Counted from the first letter of the stretch, positions 45,471-56,088 are shown. The stretch: DNA of 64,000 nucleotides from Sialis fuliginosa (GCA_961205875.1 OY540810.1:2666001-2730000); one strand, 5' to 3'. Program-made: numbers and translations. The notes: a model not told the origin generated them from the letters alone.

Positions 45471-46182
45471 TAAAGGACCCCGCAGTTTTTAATAGGGAAA
45501 TGGCTTTATGTCAATCTCTTTGAAACCAACTGGAAAATATTCTCTAAATCATCCCAATTAAAAGTCTCAATGGTCGCAACCGCCTAAATTCCCGAGGTCT
45601 CGCGCAAAAAGCTGTTTTGTACCTAAAACTGAATAAAAAAATCGATATAGTACAGGATTTCCCAAGTTCAATATTTAATTTATTATAACAAATGGAAGAA
45701 AACTTTAAATACAAAAGTTGTCAGGCTAGACAAGCAGTATATTTTTAAAATAGTTACATATATGTAAGGTGTCCCATAAGTGTGTTACAAATCAAAGTTA
45801 TATTTTTATGACAACTAATTTTCTATTATTTTTATTTTACAATTTAATATTTTTAATACTATCGCTAGTAGCTGGCGCTGACGGCACTACACATACCTTA
45901 ACATGTTTTATAAAAACTTTATTATAATACCATAAAAATCTAGAAATTAAATAAACAAAACGATACATAAAAATTATTTTCTTTGTTCAAAATGTCCTGT
46001 ACTATATCGATTTTTTTATTGCATTATTAGGTACAAAATAGCTCTTTGCGCGAGACCTCGGGAACTTAGGTGGTTGCGACCATTGAGACTTTTAATCGGG
46101 ATGATTTAGAGAATATTTTTCAGTTGGTTTCAAAGAGATTGACTGAAATCCATTTCCTTATCAAAAACTGCGGGGTCCTTTA
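45471..46182. mobile_element. TA-flanked element with TIRs near 190 bp
   Basis: The element at 45473-46180 (708 bp) has ends AAGGACCCCGCAGTTTTT and inverse. Inverted similarity runs about 190 bp, through 'agtctcaatggtcgcaacc' and 'tcgatatagtacagga'. The centre contains an unrelated piece with 'aaggtgtcccataagtgtgt'. TA on both sides. Non-coding. Confidence 0.93.
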
Positions 46183-46288
46183 CTTATACTTCTTATCTTA
46201 ATCGGTTTAAAATTCTTGAAGACGGGCATGGCGAAACTATAAGTTTTCCTAGTTTTCTACGGAAACCTAAAAATTTATAAATATTATT

Positions 46289-46357
46289 TATGTGCGGCCC
46301 TCGAAAAATTGTAGGTTGTCTGTGCGGCCCGTGGAGCAATTTAGGTTGGCTAGACCT
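46289..46357. repeat. Short tandem dimer from a hAT-like end
   Basis: 'tgtgcggccctcgaaaaatt' and 'tgtgcggcccgtggagcaat' follow one another about 33 bp apart, ending in 'gacctgctcta', a string resembling a hAT terminus. The 98-codon frame overlapping it has no motif. Confidence 0.5.
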
Positions 46358-46696
46358 GCTCTAAACAAAACAAATTTGTATGAAATAACTTTCCCAAATT
46401 ACTATATTTACCAAATCAATCATTTTTCGCAAATCTGTGACACAGACGTAAACAAACAGCGGACGTTTTTGAATTATTTAAGTATAAAACATAACATTTT
46501 ACGGATGTCGACATACGTCCAGCCAGTTGATGTTTACAATCTAAATATTCTTTATAGTTTGAGATGCTCTCGACCTCGATTGGCCTAGATTTATATTTTG
46601 ATATTTTGTTTTACATCGGACATGTTTGTTTTGTGAAAATAATCCTAATGAACCAGTCAGGCCCGTGTGTTTATGCATTACGTATGTTTTCACTTG

Positions 46697-47085
46697 AACG
46701 TAAGATAATAATATAGGATAAAATGTGTGATAGCCAGTGGCGCACATAGAAAAAAATTCTGAGGGGGTTTAATTTTTTTAATAATATATTTTTTTAACTA
46801 ATCAATTTTTTGAGATACAAATAGGGCGATCAGGTTTCAGGTTTTCACCCGGATTCTCAGGGCTTGTAAACTGTTTCTCCGGGCTCCGGTGAACGTAAAA
46901 TAATATAGAATAAAATGCGTGATAGTCAGTGGCGCACATAGAAAAAAATTCGGAGGGGGGTTAATTTTTTTAAATAATATATTTAATAATATATTTTTTA
47001 ATCTAATCAATTTTTTGAGATACAAATAGGGCGACCAGGTTTCAGGTTTTCACCCGGATTCTCAGGGTTTGTAAACTGTTTCTCC
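46697..47085 (+). repeat. Tandem duplication, about 193 bp per unit
   Basis: Units start at 46697 and 46891. Each contains 'cagtggcgcacatagaaaaa' (a hAT-like CAGTGGCG end), a G run, 'tttttgagatacaaataggg' and 'gtttctccgggct'. It may be a hAT MITE fragment duplicated with its flank. The two copies differ by a few per cent by eye. Confidence 0.85.
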
Positions 47086-47267
47086 GGGCTCAGGGTTTAA
47101 TAGAGTCCTTCGACTTATTTTTGAAAATAAGTATTACGAGTGACATATCGTTGTAAATTAGAGTGAAAAACACGTTCAAATATGATCTTTGTGCCATCTA
47201 AAAAATATTAAACTTAGGGCTTGTAACTCAAAAACGGAAAGCAATATGAAAATTATTAAAACCCCAG

Positions 47268-47372
47268 TTTTGAGGCTTCCACGGTGATCTGTATATGTAT
47301 ATTGGCTTCTGGGTGTACGCCGCGTCAAAACGTTTCGTCACACATTGTAGTGGATATCCTCAAGGCTCTTTT
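47268..47372 (-). mobile_element. Hammerhead class 2 element, decayed
   Basis: Minus sense. It retains 'caatgtgtgacgaaacgttt', 'cacccagaagcc' and 'ggaagcctcaa', but the CTGANGA core is disrupted and about 20 bp downstream of the cleavage position are deleted. No target duplication found. Almost certainly inactive. Confidence 0.75.
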
Positions 47373-48018
47373 AAAAACAGACTTTTAAAATATAACACGA
47401 CCAAATTGACGTCAAAACTACATCACTTATAGATACTGAGATTCCCATACTGTAAAAGTTATCTGGAACAGCCTGTATACTATATACTGCCATATAAGAT
47501 ATATTTCGTGAATTTTTTATTTAAATTTAATAAATAATTTTTATTTTTAGAACTGAATGAATTCGTTGTTCTCAAATTACAAAAAATTGTTTATCGCAAA
47601 ATGAATGACAAAATAAAATAAAATCTTTAAATAACACATTCTTTATATTAAAAAGAATTTATCTTGTTCATACAAAAATAATAATTGTTGATAAATATCC
47701 TAATTAAGTAATCACGGGATAATTAGTGTCTTAAGCATGCAAACTTGTAAGGTTTATAAATAATGCATATACAAATACATTTATAATTTACTTTACCACA
47801 CACGTTTAGTAAATAAACGTTAAATACAAAATAATTATAACCATAACCTAATTGGTTATTCTGTTATTTATCAAGAATAATATTCTTACCTTGGGTTGCA
47901 CAAATCAAAATTAATCAGTTGTTTTAAAACCATTATTAAGTCAATTCTAAAAAACAATCAGGGTTATGATAAATTTTATAAGGTAAAAAATTATCATATT
48001 TAGTGAATTGTTCATTTA
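47373..48018. other. No recognisable feature
   Basis: A+T-rich. 47450-47480 has a short string resembling a mariner-type end ('ggaacagcctgtata'). Confidence 0.45.
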
Positions 48019-48169
48019 CAAATTGAAATTAAAGTCTTGAGGCTTCCGCGGTGATCTTGATATGGATCTTGGCTTCTGGGTGTATGCCGCGTCGGTTTGG
48101 TCGTGTTATCGGCCAACGTTTCGTCACACATTGCGGTGGACATCTTCAGGACTCTCAAATTGAAATTAA
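48019..48169 (-). mobile_element. Hammerhead class 2 mini-element, 123 bp, 14-bp TSD
   Basis: The insert at 48033-48155 lies between perfect 14-bp duplications CAAATTGAAATTAA. Minus reading starts AGAGTCCTGAAGATGTCC and ends GCGGAAGCCTCAAGACT, with core CTGAAGA, GAAA and the class 2 stems (ribozyme about 48110-48153). This is the smallest complete copy: one hammerhead plus a tail of about 77 nt with a GGCATACACCCAGAAGCC block. The 14-bp duplication and fixed end fit retro-insertion. Confidence 0.87.
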
Positions 48170-48866
48170 GTTTAGAATTAACATTAATCATGGTTTGAAA
48201 ACAACTGATTAACTAATCGTGGTTAATTTTGTTTTATGCAACCCAAAAAAGTGCCTAAAATAGGAATTTTTCGGAACAGTTTTGCTACTTACAGGATTTG
48301 TTACAAATGTGGTGTAGAATAATACCCTAAGTTTGCTCCGATTTTATGATTTTTTGCTAAGTAAATTACGGTCTAAAAAAATACTATCAAAAGAAGTTTC
48401 GAATAAAAGTTCTTCGCTATAAAATTCCCTACAATCTTCATTAAAAAAAATTATTTGTTTATGCGCTACGTACGCTAAAAAAGTGGTTAAAAATACACTT
48501 TTTTGTAGGTGAAAAACATATTTGTATATGAAAATTAATTTTTCTGTGTATTCTACAAAAAATATTTCAAATAAAAACATTGTATATAAAATACACGTAA
48601 CATATAAAAACAGCAAAAAACCACGCGGTGAAAAACCTCTCGTGCGTTCTTGGCTTTAGGAAGTCTTAACTACATATTTTATTAAAAATCTAAAAAACAT
48701 TATGAATTTTTAATATCATACGGAATATGATATTTTAAGAAAGAAACTACTTTTATGATGATTTTTTTTTAATATTACAAAACACACATTTACGTTTTAT
48801 AATGAAACCTTTTTATAACACATGTCATCAAAACAGTCCTTCCTTGCCTTACGAAAATACCAAAAA
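48170..48866. other. No recognisable feature
   Basis: A 90-codon minus frame (48344-48616) has no recognisable motif. No repeats noticed. Confidence 0.45.
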
Positions 48867-49612
48867 TTAACACGTTAACTGCCACCATACAAACTTTTTA
48901 AGAGTGATACTTATGACTATGAAACCTTTTTTATAATACATATCAACAGAAACAGTCTTAAGCCTACGGAAATACAAAAAATTAACACGTTAACTGCCAC
49001 CATACAAACTTTTTAACGGTGATACTCATGGCTATGAAACCTTTTTATAACACATGTCATCAAAACAGTCCTTGCCTTACGAAAATACATAAAATTAACA
49101 CGTTGACTGCCACCATACAAATTTTTTTCGGGCGATACTCATGGCAATGAAACCTTTTTATAACACATGCCATCAAAACAGTCCTTGCTCTACGAAAATA
49201 CACAAAATTAACACGTTGACTGCCACCATACAAATTTTTTTCACGCTATACTCATGGCAATGAAACCTTTCTATAACACATGCCATCATAACAGTCATAA
49301 TCCCAAGAAAATACATAAAATTAACACGTTGACTGCCACCATACAATTTTTTTTCGGGCGATACTCATGGCACTGTCACCTTTTTATAACACATGCCATC
49401 ATAACAGTCATAATCCTAAGAAAATACACAAAATTAACACGTTGACTGCCACCATACAAACTTTTTTCAGGCGATACTCATGGCACTGTCAGCTTTTTAT
49501 AACACATACCATTATAACAGTCATAATTCTAATAAAATACACAAAAATAACACGTTAACTGCCACCATAAAAACGTTTTTTCGCGTGATACTCGTGGCAG
49601 TTAACGTGTCAA
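48867..49612 (+). repeat. 113-bp minisatellite inside a piggyBac-like MITE
   Basis: Seven units start at 48869, 48984, 49097, 49210, 49323, 49436 and 49549, each with AACACGTTRACTGCCACCAT. The first is preceded by TTAA's TT, giving TTAA|CACGTTAACTGCCAC. The last is closed by the inverse GTGGCAGTTAACGTG (ending 49608) and then TCAA, a mutated TTAA. So the array lies between the two TIRs of one piggyBac-like element. Spacing is 113 bp in five of six steps (first 115). Two short overlapping frames inside are not genes. Confidence 0.9.
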
Positions 49613-50099
49613 TATAACTAACTGTATCTTTTCAACTTATTAAAACCAATGCTCTAAATAAGTACAATTATATTAATCTTTTGATAAAAATCAAATATAA
49701 TTTATCAAATCTGTTCTCTTATGTAACTGTTTTGTATTGTTCTTAACCAATTCATCAAATCACCTGTGAGTACAAACACCATTATCGATGTTGCTCCGTT
49801 TCTCAGTTGTTTCTATTTATACAACAATCACATTTATTTAGTTCTGGTGACTGCACGAGATAGCTGAATCTCTGCTGATTAAATCTGCTAAAAACAGCAA
49901 GCGAATTGAATTATAGGCATTCTTGTACATTGGCGTATCCTGGATTTTAAAAAATGGAGTAAATTTTTTTTTAAAAATAATTAGTTTTTTTGTTAATGGG
50001 AGGGGTAGAATTGATAAAATATACTTTCCTTATTGAAAATTTTACGCCTCGCCACTGGTAAATTATATTTACTAATCTTGAGTAAAAACGGTAAAAACT
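49613..50099. other. Featureless, with hAT-like end near 50060
   Basis: The string 'acgcctcgccactg' (50043-50058) resembles a hAT right end. A possible left end near 49933 (TTGGCGTATCCTGGAT) is poorly conserved. Confidence 0.4.
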
Positions 50100-50195
50100 A
50101 TCTTACTGTCAAAAACTCTAAGAGAAGTGTCATATATGTTTGATACCTCGTTTTAAAGTGTTTGCAAGCTAGTTAGTCCGTAATACCGGACATAA
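50100..50195 (+). mobile_element. MITE family A, right-end fragment
   Basis: Diverged match to the last 95 bp of family A, ending TAATACCGGACAT. No left part. Confidence 0.7.
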
Positions 50196-50215
50196 GAATA
50201 GCAAAAAGTTATATA

Positions 50216-50672
50216 TACAGTGTAACCTTAATATAATGATTTCCTCGATTGAACAAATTTTTCGAAATCCCCTAGAACTGCCCGTAAGAGCTAATGCAAA
50301 ATATACCTTTATATTACGAATACATTTGTCAACAACCACGAATTTTTTGACAGGTTCAGACACGTTAAATTTTTCGTAAGACAATCATTATTGTTTTTTT
50401 TGCTGTTTATCACTGTTGCTAGTTTTAAAGTTGGAATGGCTGAAAAACAAAAAAAAGGTGTTCCTTTACCGTCGCAAAGAAACGAGAAATCATTAAGTAT
50501 GTAGACGAGAATCCTACAATGAAAAAAATAGACATCGCTACATTCTTACCTTGTTATAACGAATTGTAGACCAACCTAACCTTTATATAACAAACCTCAC
50601 TGTAACAAATTACTTGGTATAACGAATATTTTCTACTTCCCTTCAGTTTTGTTATATCGAGGTTGCACTGTA
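50216..50672 (+). mobile_element. pogo/Tigger-like element, deleted
   Basis: The element at 50218-50670 (453 bp) has ends CAGTGTAACCTTAATATAAT and rc CAGTGCAACCTCGATATAAC, the latter a classic pogo/Tigger terminus. TA lies on both sides. It retains only the beginning of a transposase gene, so it is an internally deleted copy. Internal text near the right TIR ('taacgaat', 'ataacaaac') repeats weak TIR-like words. Confidence 0.9.
50436..50569 (+). pseudogene. pogo-type transposase, N-terminal HTH relic
   Basis: An ATG at 50436 opens a lysine-rich start (MAEKQKK). After a run of six A the frame must shift to continue as SFTVAKKREIIKYVDENP and then KKIDIATFL, ending at TAG 50567-50569. This resembles the start of the CENP-B N-terminal helix-turn-helix domain of pogo/Tigger transposases ('T..KK.EII..V.ENP', then a 'K.DIA..' helix). 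Nothing follows: the DNA-binding C-terminal half and the DDE catalytic domain are missing. The frameshift in a homopolymer and the deletion make it non-functional. Placement between pogo-type TIRs supports the identity. Confidence 0.75.
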
Positions 50673-51861
50673 CATATATAATATATATTTTTTCTTTAGT
50701 GATGTAAAAACAATAGTCTACAATGCAAAATAAAACAAAAATATATATTCATATATATAAAGAGTTAAGTATACCCCCCCTCTCCCCCTTAAGAATACGT
50801 CAATGTTTTCAGAAGTACTGTTTATGTTTTGTGTTTGTGCCCGTATTGTTTTCTTTCAATGCTTATCTGATGAATTGAATTGAGTTCTTTGACAATAGAC
50901 ATCCATAAACATTGGATTAATAGTTGAATGGATTGGTTAGTTATATTGGTCTTGTTCACATTTTACAGAAAATTGTCTTAAAGTGCTATTTACTATAATT
51001 ATTTAATTTATAAAAAGTGACTTATGTGAAATTATCTAAGTGATTAATTTTTATGTTTTTGTTCCAAAATTTAAACTAATTATTATGAATATTTTCAGAA
51101 AATAAATTTACTTTATAATATATGGGAAATAAGGTAGTTAAAATAGTAAAATTACTATCAATTTTAAATTCACCGATGTATTTTGAAAATTTTTCTTTAA
51201 TGGCAATTGAAATTTGTTGTTTCTTGAAGAAAGTTGCAAAAAAAAAATAATATTTGGATACCTACAAATAATATTTTGAAAAATATGAATATGAACGTAA
51301 AATGGCACAAATTGAAATTGTATGTAATTTTTTTTAATACATAATAGATTTTTGTATTAAATTTGACAACTGTTAAATTGGGAATATAATATAGATTCTA
51401 GCGATGATTTCTTTTTTGACAGGGGGGTGCAAGTGCACCTCCTTGCACCCCCCTCCCGGCGCCCATGTATATTACTGTACTTTCAGAATAAATAAATAAA
51501 TAAATACATACGAGTACACATATAATTAATATTTCAAATAAATAAATCAATTCAATTAATCCTAGTATAGGTAACTTTTTCTTTATAGAAACCGAAGTAA
51601 ATTTCTTTATTCATCAAAGAAAGTATTGATGATTAACAGACAACAAAGCCAGTCCAATTAAAGAATTATAAAGAAGAGCAAGAAGATTGCTTGGAATTGC
51701 AAACGTTTGGCTGGCGCAAGCAGACCTTCTGGCTTTGCTGGTTGGGCTTCGAGCCAGGCCTACTATATTACATGTCTCACATACTTACCATTCTAAACGT
51801 GTTTCGGTGTATTAGTGCTGGGAAGTATACATGTGTATATCAGTGCAATGATCTTGAAATA
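50673..51861. other. No gene; small palindromic G/C-rich relic
   Basis: 51419-51465 has 'gggggtgcaagtgcacctcc' followed by 'ttgcacccccctcc', an inverted repeat resembling a hAT-type end. A 60-codon frame at 51691-51873 is not convincing. Otherwise A+T-rich. Confidence 0.45.
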
Positions 51862-52250
51862 GAGTTAAAATAATATCCAGTATTACAGACTAATTTGCAA
51901 GCACTTTCAAATTAGGTACTAATGTTATGTTATTATTAGAGATTGGAAAAATTCAATGAAATAGTTGCTAGTTGAATTTTTTTCGGAAAATAGTTGATAA
52001 ATAGTTTTTTTTACGATTTAATAATAATTAGTGCAAACGAAGCAGTAAAAAGTGTCGCAAATAGTTGGAAAGGTAGTTGCAAATAGTTGATCTCAAATTG
52101 TGTTCAATCAAACCAGTTTTCTGAAAACGGTGGAGATATGTAATAAAAATTACAATAAATACATTTTTATGCAATAGTTGAAAAACTATTTTTCCAATCT
52201 CTTGTTATTACCTATGGACTAGTTTAAGAATTTAGAGCAGTGATACTTCC
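51862..52250. mobile_element. Decayed MITE A split by a hAT MITE
   Basis: 51866-51928 ('aatttgcaagcactttcaaa') and 52211-52250 ('tatggactagtttaagaatt', 'agagcagtgatacttcc') resemble family A in opposite parts. The hAT MITE at 51937-52203 sits between them. Confidence 0.6.
51929..52211. mobile_element. hAT MITE, 267 bp, with ATAGTTG repeats
   Basis: The element at 51937-52203 has ends TAGAGATTGGAAAAA and TTTTTCCAATCTCTT. Flanking octamers are GTTATTAT and GTTATTAC. The word ATAGTTG occurs at least six times inside, mostly near the ends and some with AAATAGTTG context, resembling subterminal transposase-binding arrays known in hAT elements. Confidence 0.85.
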
Positions 52251-52338
52251 TTAGCAAGTCTGGCGCCCTGGGCGAGATTTATTTTTTCACTCCCTCTCCC
52301 CCTAAAAAAATGTTCAAAAAAAAAACCAAAAATGTCAA

Positions 52339-52645
52339 TTAAAATTGAAAAATTAACAAATAAGCTTAGCGCGATCTTACAGACTCTAACTTTTTTTTAA
52401 AAACATAGCTTACAACATTAACTTTAAAACCATCAAATGCCCTAGGACCGTCGAGACCCCTTTTCCTTATTATTAACAAATTAAAATTGATAAATTAACA
52501 AATAAGTTGAATAGTCAATATCTCAGCTTGGCGCGATCCTACAGACTCCAACTTTTTTTTTAAACATAGCTTACATCATTAACTTTAAGACTATCAAATT
52601 CCCTAAGACCGTCGAGATCCCCTTCCCCTATTATTAACAAATTAT
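52339..52645 (+). repeat. Repeat family M, tandem dimer
   Basis: Two diverged units (52339-52480 and 52481-52645) share 'attaacaaataag', 'gcgcgatc', 'acatagcttac' and 'gaccgtcgaga'. The second has about 20 extra bp. A related inverted dimer lies at 61675-61890 with a 161-bp spacing. Confidence 0.75.
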
Positions 52646-52789
52646 AATTGATGAATGAAAATTCGATTTATCATAATATAATTGAGCAAGTTTTGCTCAA
52701 AACTGACATTAACATATGAAAAAATGCCAAAGATTTTAAAAAAAATATGAAGGAACGAGTTTTGGAAGTCACCCCCTCATATCTATAAC

Positions 52790-53234
52790 GTCTGAGCTAA
52801 AGGTGGGCGCGGGCCGTGAATTTTTCGGGTCACGGCCGTGACGTGAGCGATTTTCAAACATTGGATCGTGAGCGGGCGTGATCGTGAGTCAAAATAAAAC
52901 AATCGGGCGTGAGTACATTTTTGTCGTGCGTGAGTCCGTGAGTATATGTATGTATATTTTGATATTTCTTTAATTTCTGATCTCATGCATATATGATAAT
53001 CTGTTAAATCGAATTTTTATATTAAACATTTTATTTATAATATATTATTCGGGTCATGAGCGTGACCCGCCGTGCGTGATCGGGCGTGAGTAAAAAAATA
53101 GAATTCGTAAGCGGGCGTGATCGTGAATACTTTTTTTGTAACCGTGAGTGAGCGGGCGTGACTAAAAAATGTTCTCTCGTGAGCGTGCGTGATCGTGAGC
53201 AAAAATTACTCACGCGCCCAGCTCTAGTCTGAGC
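52790..53234. mobile_element. hAT MITE, 429 bp, with GTGAG arrays
   Basis: The element at 52798-53226 has ends TAAAGGTGGGCGCG and CGCGCCCAGCTCTA, between perfect octamers GTCTGAGC. Both subterminal regions are filled with GGGCGTGA, GTGAGCG and CGTGATCGTGAG words, more than a dozen in all, while the centre is A+T-rich. Two minus-strand frames over it merely translate the arrays. Exact duplications suggest moderate age. Confidence 0.95.
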
Positions 53235-54497
53235 TCCAACATAAATCGTAAAAGAAGAAATTAATTTTGAAAATGTTTGAGAGCTACTCGACTTCTGTGT
53301 AAAAAATCTAACAACAAAACAAACTCTAGATCGCAATAGAAAGACAAGAAAAATAATTATAGGGTTATCTACTTCGTGAACGCTGTATTATTTTCTTTTC
53401 CACTAATTTTTCTTTTTTCTGTTTACTTCATTTCCGTTCTTTTCGGAAAAGAACAAAAAATAAATTAGCTGAGGATATAGTAATTATTTTCTCTTGTATT
53501 TATTTTTATTTCTATATATTTTTTTTTGTATAAAAATCTTGGATAAAATTTTTATAATTAAATACATTTACAGAAAGTTTAAAAAAGTTAGTCGAATTGA
53601 GACAATTCATGGTATTATGTGGAATTTTCATATATCAATTTAAAATTTGCAGATAGTAAATTTAAAATTACATAATTTACAACTTCTGATATCTCTGGTG
53701 GTGCACACTTATGTTCTTTTTCAGTATCACCACTTATCCATCTTATATTATAGAATAACAAATTAAGAAACGCATTTTAATGAAAATAGAACTGTCAAAA
53801 ATTTTGTCCAAATCTTACTTGAGTTGAATTTTAATATTTATATAGTAAAGTACAAAGTACATAAATTAATTATTATATTATATTATTGTTAATATTATAT
53901 AATAAATAGGGTTATAGAAAAAATATTGTGTTTTACACCCTAGATACACAAATAACTATTATCTCTAGATTACATTAAACAGGTTTTTAGGGGTTTTCAT
54001 TTTTGACCGAATAACTCTATTGCACGTACTTCAAATAAGAAAATTTGCTGATACAAATTCACAGGTGCACATGTGTACATAGGTATGTGTAAAAGAAGAT
54101 ATAGTAATAATACATTTATATTAACCTATCCCTTATTTATGCCAATGTTATACTGTACAATACACATTCATATAGGTACAATACATTCGAGAGATAAACC
54201 CATTTAAAACTAATTACTATGTTATTTACCTTTCCATATCGATATGCATATTTGATGCATTGGGTAAACTTTTGATACCATATATAGGTTCATAATAATA
54301 TAAACTTATTCTATAGATCAGGTAGGTATTTATTTAGTATACGAACAATACAATAAAATATGTATATGTGTCAGTGTGCACATGCATTTTTAATTTTCTT
54401 CAGGATTGAAGTTCTGAATTTTATATTAAAAAAGAGACGGACAATTGCGGATAGAATTCGCGCCCTGAGAGTTCCGTACCATTATATAAAACTTAAT
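53235..54497. other. No recognisable feature
   Basis: A+T-rich. 54425-54485 has 'gaattcgcgccctgagagtt' related to 15010 and 39180, a LINE-like end. Confidence 0.45.
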
Positions 54498-54814
54498 TAT
54501 GTACTCAGGCCCGGATTTACCATGCAGGCAGAGTAGGCAGTTGCCTAGGGCGGCAAATTTTGGCGGAAACTTTGAAAACTTGTTATATTCGTGGGAATTG
54601 TTATCTTCACAAGTGTTTTTCTTACATACAGATTTCTAAAAAAACGACATCGCAAACAAACAATGATTCTTGTGTAACAGTTTACGTGATTTTCTATATC
54701 GAAGCGAAAACTTGTGTGGTCAATATGCAATTCATAGATTCTGAGAACGGGCGGTGGGGGATTTTCGCAACTGCCTAGGGGCGGCAAATTTCTAAATCCG
54801 GGCCTGTATGTACT
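54498..54814. mobile_element. hAT MITE, 301 bp
   Basis: The element at 54506-54806 has ends CAGGCCCGGATTTA and TAAATCCGGGCCTG, between perfect octamers TATGTACT. A direct repeat TGCCTAGGGCGGCAAATTT (one extra G in the second) occurs at both ends in the same orientation. The overlapping opposing frames (80 and 72 codons) are not genes. Confidence 0.96.
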
Positions 54815-55146
54815 GAATACCCCACTACCAAGGTCTATTATTTATATCAATATATTTTTTTATTTAACATTATATTAATAAATTATAATGATTGAACTTG
54901 GAACAAAATTGATGAAACTGTTTGATATAACCAAAATCACAAGTTTCACGAAACCTCGTTTGTGAAACCACGTGAAATTTAAGTTACGTGAAACTCAGTG
55001 TGCTATATCTGATTGTTTTTCAATTGAATGGTTTCATGAAACTAAAGTTTCCAGTTTCACGAAACTGGTTTCATAAAAAAAGTTTCCTCTGTGTGCGGCT
55101 CGCCTTAAACTAAAAAATATATACCTTAACCACACTAAAACAATGT
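54815..55146. repeat. Cluster of GTTTCAYGAAAC words
   Basis: 54940-55090 holds at least six words of the type GTTTCACGAAAC, GTTTGTGAAAC or ACGTGAAAC in both orientations, as in subterminal arrays of hAT-like elements. A candidate distant end is 'gtctcgtgtgaaacccta' at 55908-55925. Ends and target duplication could not be fixed. Confidence 0.45.
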
Positions 55147-55193
55147 CACTCGACACGTGTTTCGATTTCACAAGAAGTCCTCATCAGGAGCCA
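55147..55193 (-). ncRNA. Hammerhead ribozyme motif, class 3
   Basis: Minus-strand order: stem I 5' strand GGCTC; core CTGATGA (55181-55187); an imperfect stem II (17 nt, ACTTC with GAAAT); GAAA; stem III CACGTG; U then cleavage base C (55152); stem I 3' strand GAGTG. Stem I pairs over 4 bp including a wobble. All core bases are canonical and the cleavage base C is the preferred one. The surrounding element could not be delimited. Confidence 0.75.
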
Positions 55194-56088
55194 AACAGTT
55201 TCAGTCTGGATATTTTAAAAATACATATTATACAAATATAATTATTTTGTTATAGATAAAAAAAAATAGATACACACAATTTGAAGGCGGTAAGAATTTT
55301 AAGCAATTTTTTATATCAAAACTATTATTAAATTATAAAATTAAAAATAAATTAATCAAAACTATAATTATGTCGTAAATTTAATTTAAATAATAATTAC
55401 TACGTGCTCAAGCATTACCTATTGTAAAAAAAATTTAATAAAAAGTTGTAAAAATTTAATTCGACAAAAATTTCATACGTGTTGTAATAATTTTTAATTG
55501 GTATTTCTAAAATTCCCACAAAAAAAATTACAAAAAATGCAACGTGTATTAAAAAAAATTAATTAATAGAAAACGAATCGTTTTTTGAGTGGATACTGTA
55601 AATATGCTTTTTATTGATTTTCATCGATACCTATTAATTTTTATGAGAACCATTTTAATAAGAAACCAATTATTATATAAAAAAACATATTTTTTATCTA
55701 CGAATAAAATTTCGTATATCTTTAAATAACCGAAATTAATATTATCGGCATTATTTTTAAATTCATATCAATAAAAATATTATATTGATAATTATAAGAC
55801 TGAATCTACAAAAATTTAACCTTTATATATTATATTAAAAAAAAATTCAATTTTCACGAGACGAAACTGTCGGTTATAAAATACGATAGGGAGACGAGAT
55901 TCTTTTGTCTCGTGTGAAACCCTAATCATTATTAAAATATCGGTATGGAGAACCATATATGACTAATTCCATGTTCTTTAATATCTTTTTAAATAATTTT
56001 TAAAATATGAAAAATTTCAATGGGATTTGTGAGAAATAAAACTCACCTTATAATTATTTTACGACCTATTTATTAGTATTCAAAATTC
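55194..56088. other. No gene; very A+T-rich
   Basis: Low-complexity sequence with many poly-A runs. 55858-55925 has 'cacgagacgaaactgtcgg' and 'gagattcttttgtctcgtgt', a possible hairpin end of a hAT-like element. Confidence 0.45.

Noticed and set aside
48795-49612. Possible CRISPR-like array (regular direct repeats)
   Set aside because: Units are 113 bp and similar throughout with no variable spacers, in eukaryotic transposon-rich DNA. It is a minisatellite from a MITE.
51690-51765. tRNA-like sequence around GGGCTTCGAGCCAGG
   Set aside because: The apparent T-arm cannot be joined to acceptor and D arms and the A box is poor. Left unannotated.
53031-53336. 101-codon arginine/serine-rich minus frame
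   Set aside because: It translates the GTGAG/CGTGATC array of a hAT MITE, which explains the unusual composition.
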